Below are positions 63,833-64,000 of a stretch of 64,000 nt of DNA, in pieces. The notes beneath the pieces are model-generated. The model was not told the DNA's origin and ran no database searches. It was given only the letters and a program-made list of their open reading frames with translations. The stretch covers positions 1,674,001-1,738,000 of the forward strand of contig NZ_CP071445.1 of the NCBI RefSeq assembly GCF_017352195.1, in the 5' to 3' direction. A program made the position numbers and the translations under genes. The DNA is from Sedimentibacter sp. zth1 (GTDB taxonomy: Bacteria; Bacillota; Clostridia; Tissierellales; Sedimentibacteraceae). Within the stretch, counting starts at the first letter, position 1. The number at the start of each line of letters is the position of its first letter.

Positions 63833-64000
63833 AAAATTAGCAATAATTATAGGAACAGCAATTATCCTGCTTGTAGGGATGTCTTTTATTTTAAGCAGAA
63901 ATAATAACTCATTAGAAACAGATGATATGGAAATGAATTCCGATGGAATATATGCAGTTGACGGCAACTACTTTAAATCAATATATCCACTTAATGAGAA
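63819..64000 (+). CDS. Membrane-anchored or secreted protein, cut by the window edge
   Basis: The first 60 codons read MKINKKLAIIIGTAIILLVG and continue with SFILSRNNNSLETD, so an N-terminal helix or signal sequence is followed by a hydrophilic Asn/Asp-rich region and SDGIYAVDGNYFKSIYP. The start ATG overlaps the end of the stalk-domain gene by 14 bases, so they form one operon. The remainder lies outside the window and the function is not known. Confidence 0.6.
   Translation, partial: MKINKKLAIIIGTAIILLVGMSFILSRNNNSLETDDMEMNSDGIYAVDGNYFKSIYPLNE

Overview
The window is low-GC, AT-rich DNA from an anaerobic, spore-forming member of the Clostridia that ferments amino acids and peptides. The evidence is an alpha/beta-type small acid-soluble spore protein, two SpoIID-like/peptidoglycan-binding genes, a betaine- or sarcosine-reductase pair with an in-frame selenocysteine UGA, a bcd-etfBA operon, a five-gene oligopeptide importer, and T-box and FMN-riboswitch leaders of Gram-positive type. 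A Sedimentibacter- or Peptoclostridium-like organism fits, but the genus cannot be fixed from sequence alone. No rRNA, tRNA, CRISPR array, transposase or phage gene was seen.

Layout. 1-324: gene-free, with a GC-rich run of stem-loops. 325-7713 (minus): opp operon oppA-oppB-oppC-oppD-oppF-small membrane ORF. Its OppC carries a seven-repeat RCC1-type beta-propeller between its first transmembrane helix and the permease core, and its OppF carries a ~150-residue lysine/glutamate-rich insert. 8.2-8.5 kb: spore protein gene. 8.5-11.5 kb (minus): bcd-etfB-etfA. 11.9-16.1 kb (minus): grdI, grdH (Sec348) and a BCCT transporter, with a consensus promoter overlapped by a 27-bp palindrome and a divergent TetR regulator. 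17-22 kb: ispA, ribU under an FMN riboswitch, a decayed PHP-domain gene behind ansA, an rluA-type pseudouridine synthase, and nadK. 22-26.7 kb: uvrC and tldE/tldD. 26.7-34.8 kb: two ABC-exporter modules, each led by a regulator with a C-terminal ArsR-like helix-turn-helix, arranged around trmN6. 34.8-37.9 kb: a chemoreceptor gene and an APH-fold kinase gene between two ~71-bp imperfect direct repeats, which looks like an insertion. 37.9-42 kb: a third ABC exporter, a DUF1292 protein and an M32 carboxypeptidase. 42-48 kb: fba, then a tandemly duplicated block of SpoIID/peptidoglycan-binding genes with relics of both flanking genes at the junction. 48-54.6 kb: a basic amino-acid permease, and the T-box-controlled metG-orf-tatD-rnmV-ksgA operon. 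54.8-64 kb: a sigma-54 activator, small membrane protein, pgeF/yfiH, degV, a TIM-barrel protein, an O-antigen-ligase-like protein, a two-component system, and a secreted stalk-domain protein followed by a gene cut by the window edge.

How the parts fit. Peptide import (Opp), intracellular peptidases (M32, TldDE), betaine import and reduction (BCCT, GrdHI), asparaginase and bcd-etf describe a Stickland-type peptide and amino-acid metabolism. The most unusual item is the propeller-containing OppC: an extracytoplasmic beta-propeller placed where an importer permease meets its binding protein. The best evidence of recent genome change is the SpoIID tandem duplication (42.9-48.05 kb), the repeat-bounded chemoreceptor/kinase segment (34.8-37.9 kb) and the PHP relic (19.06-19.21 kb). 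Statements about homology come from motif recognition by eye; no database search was run.
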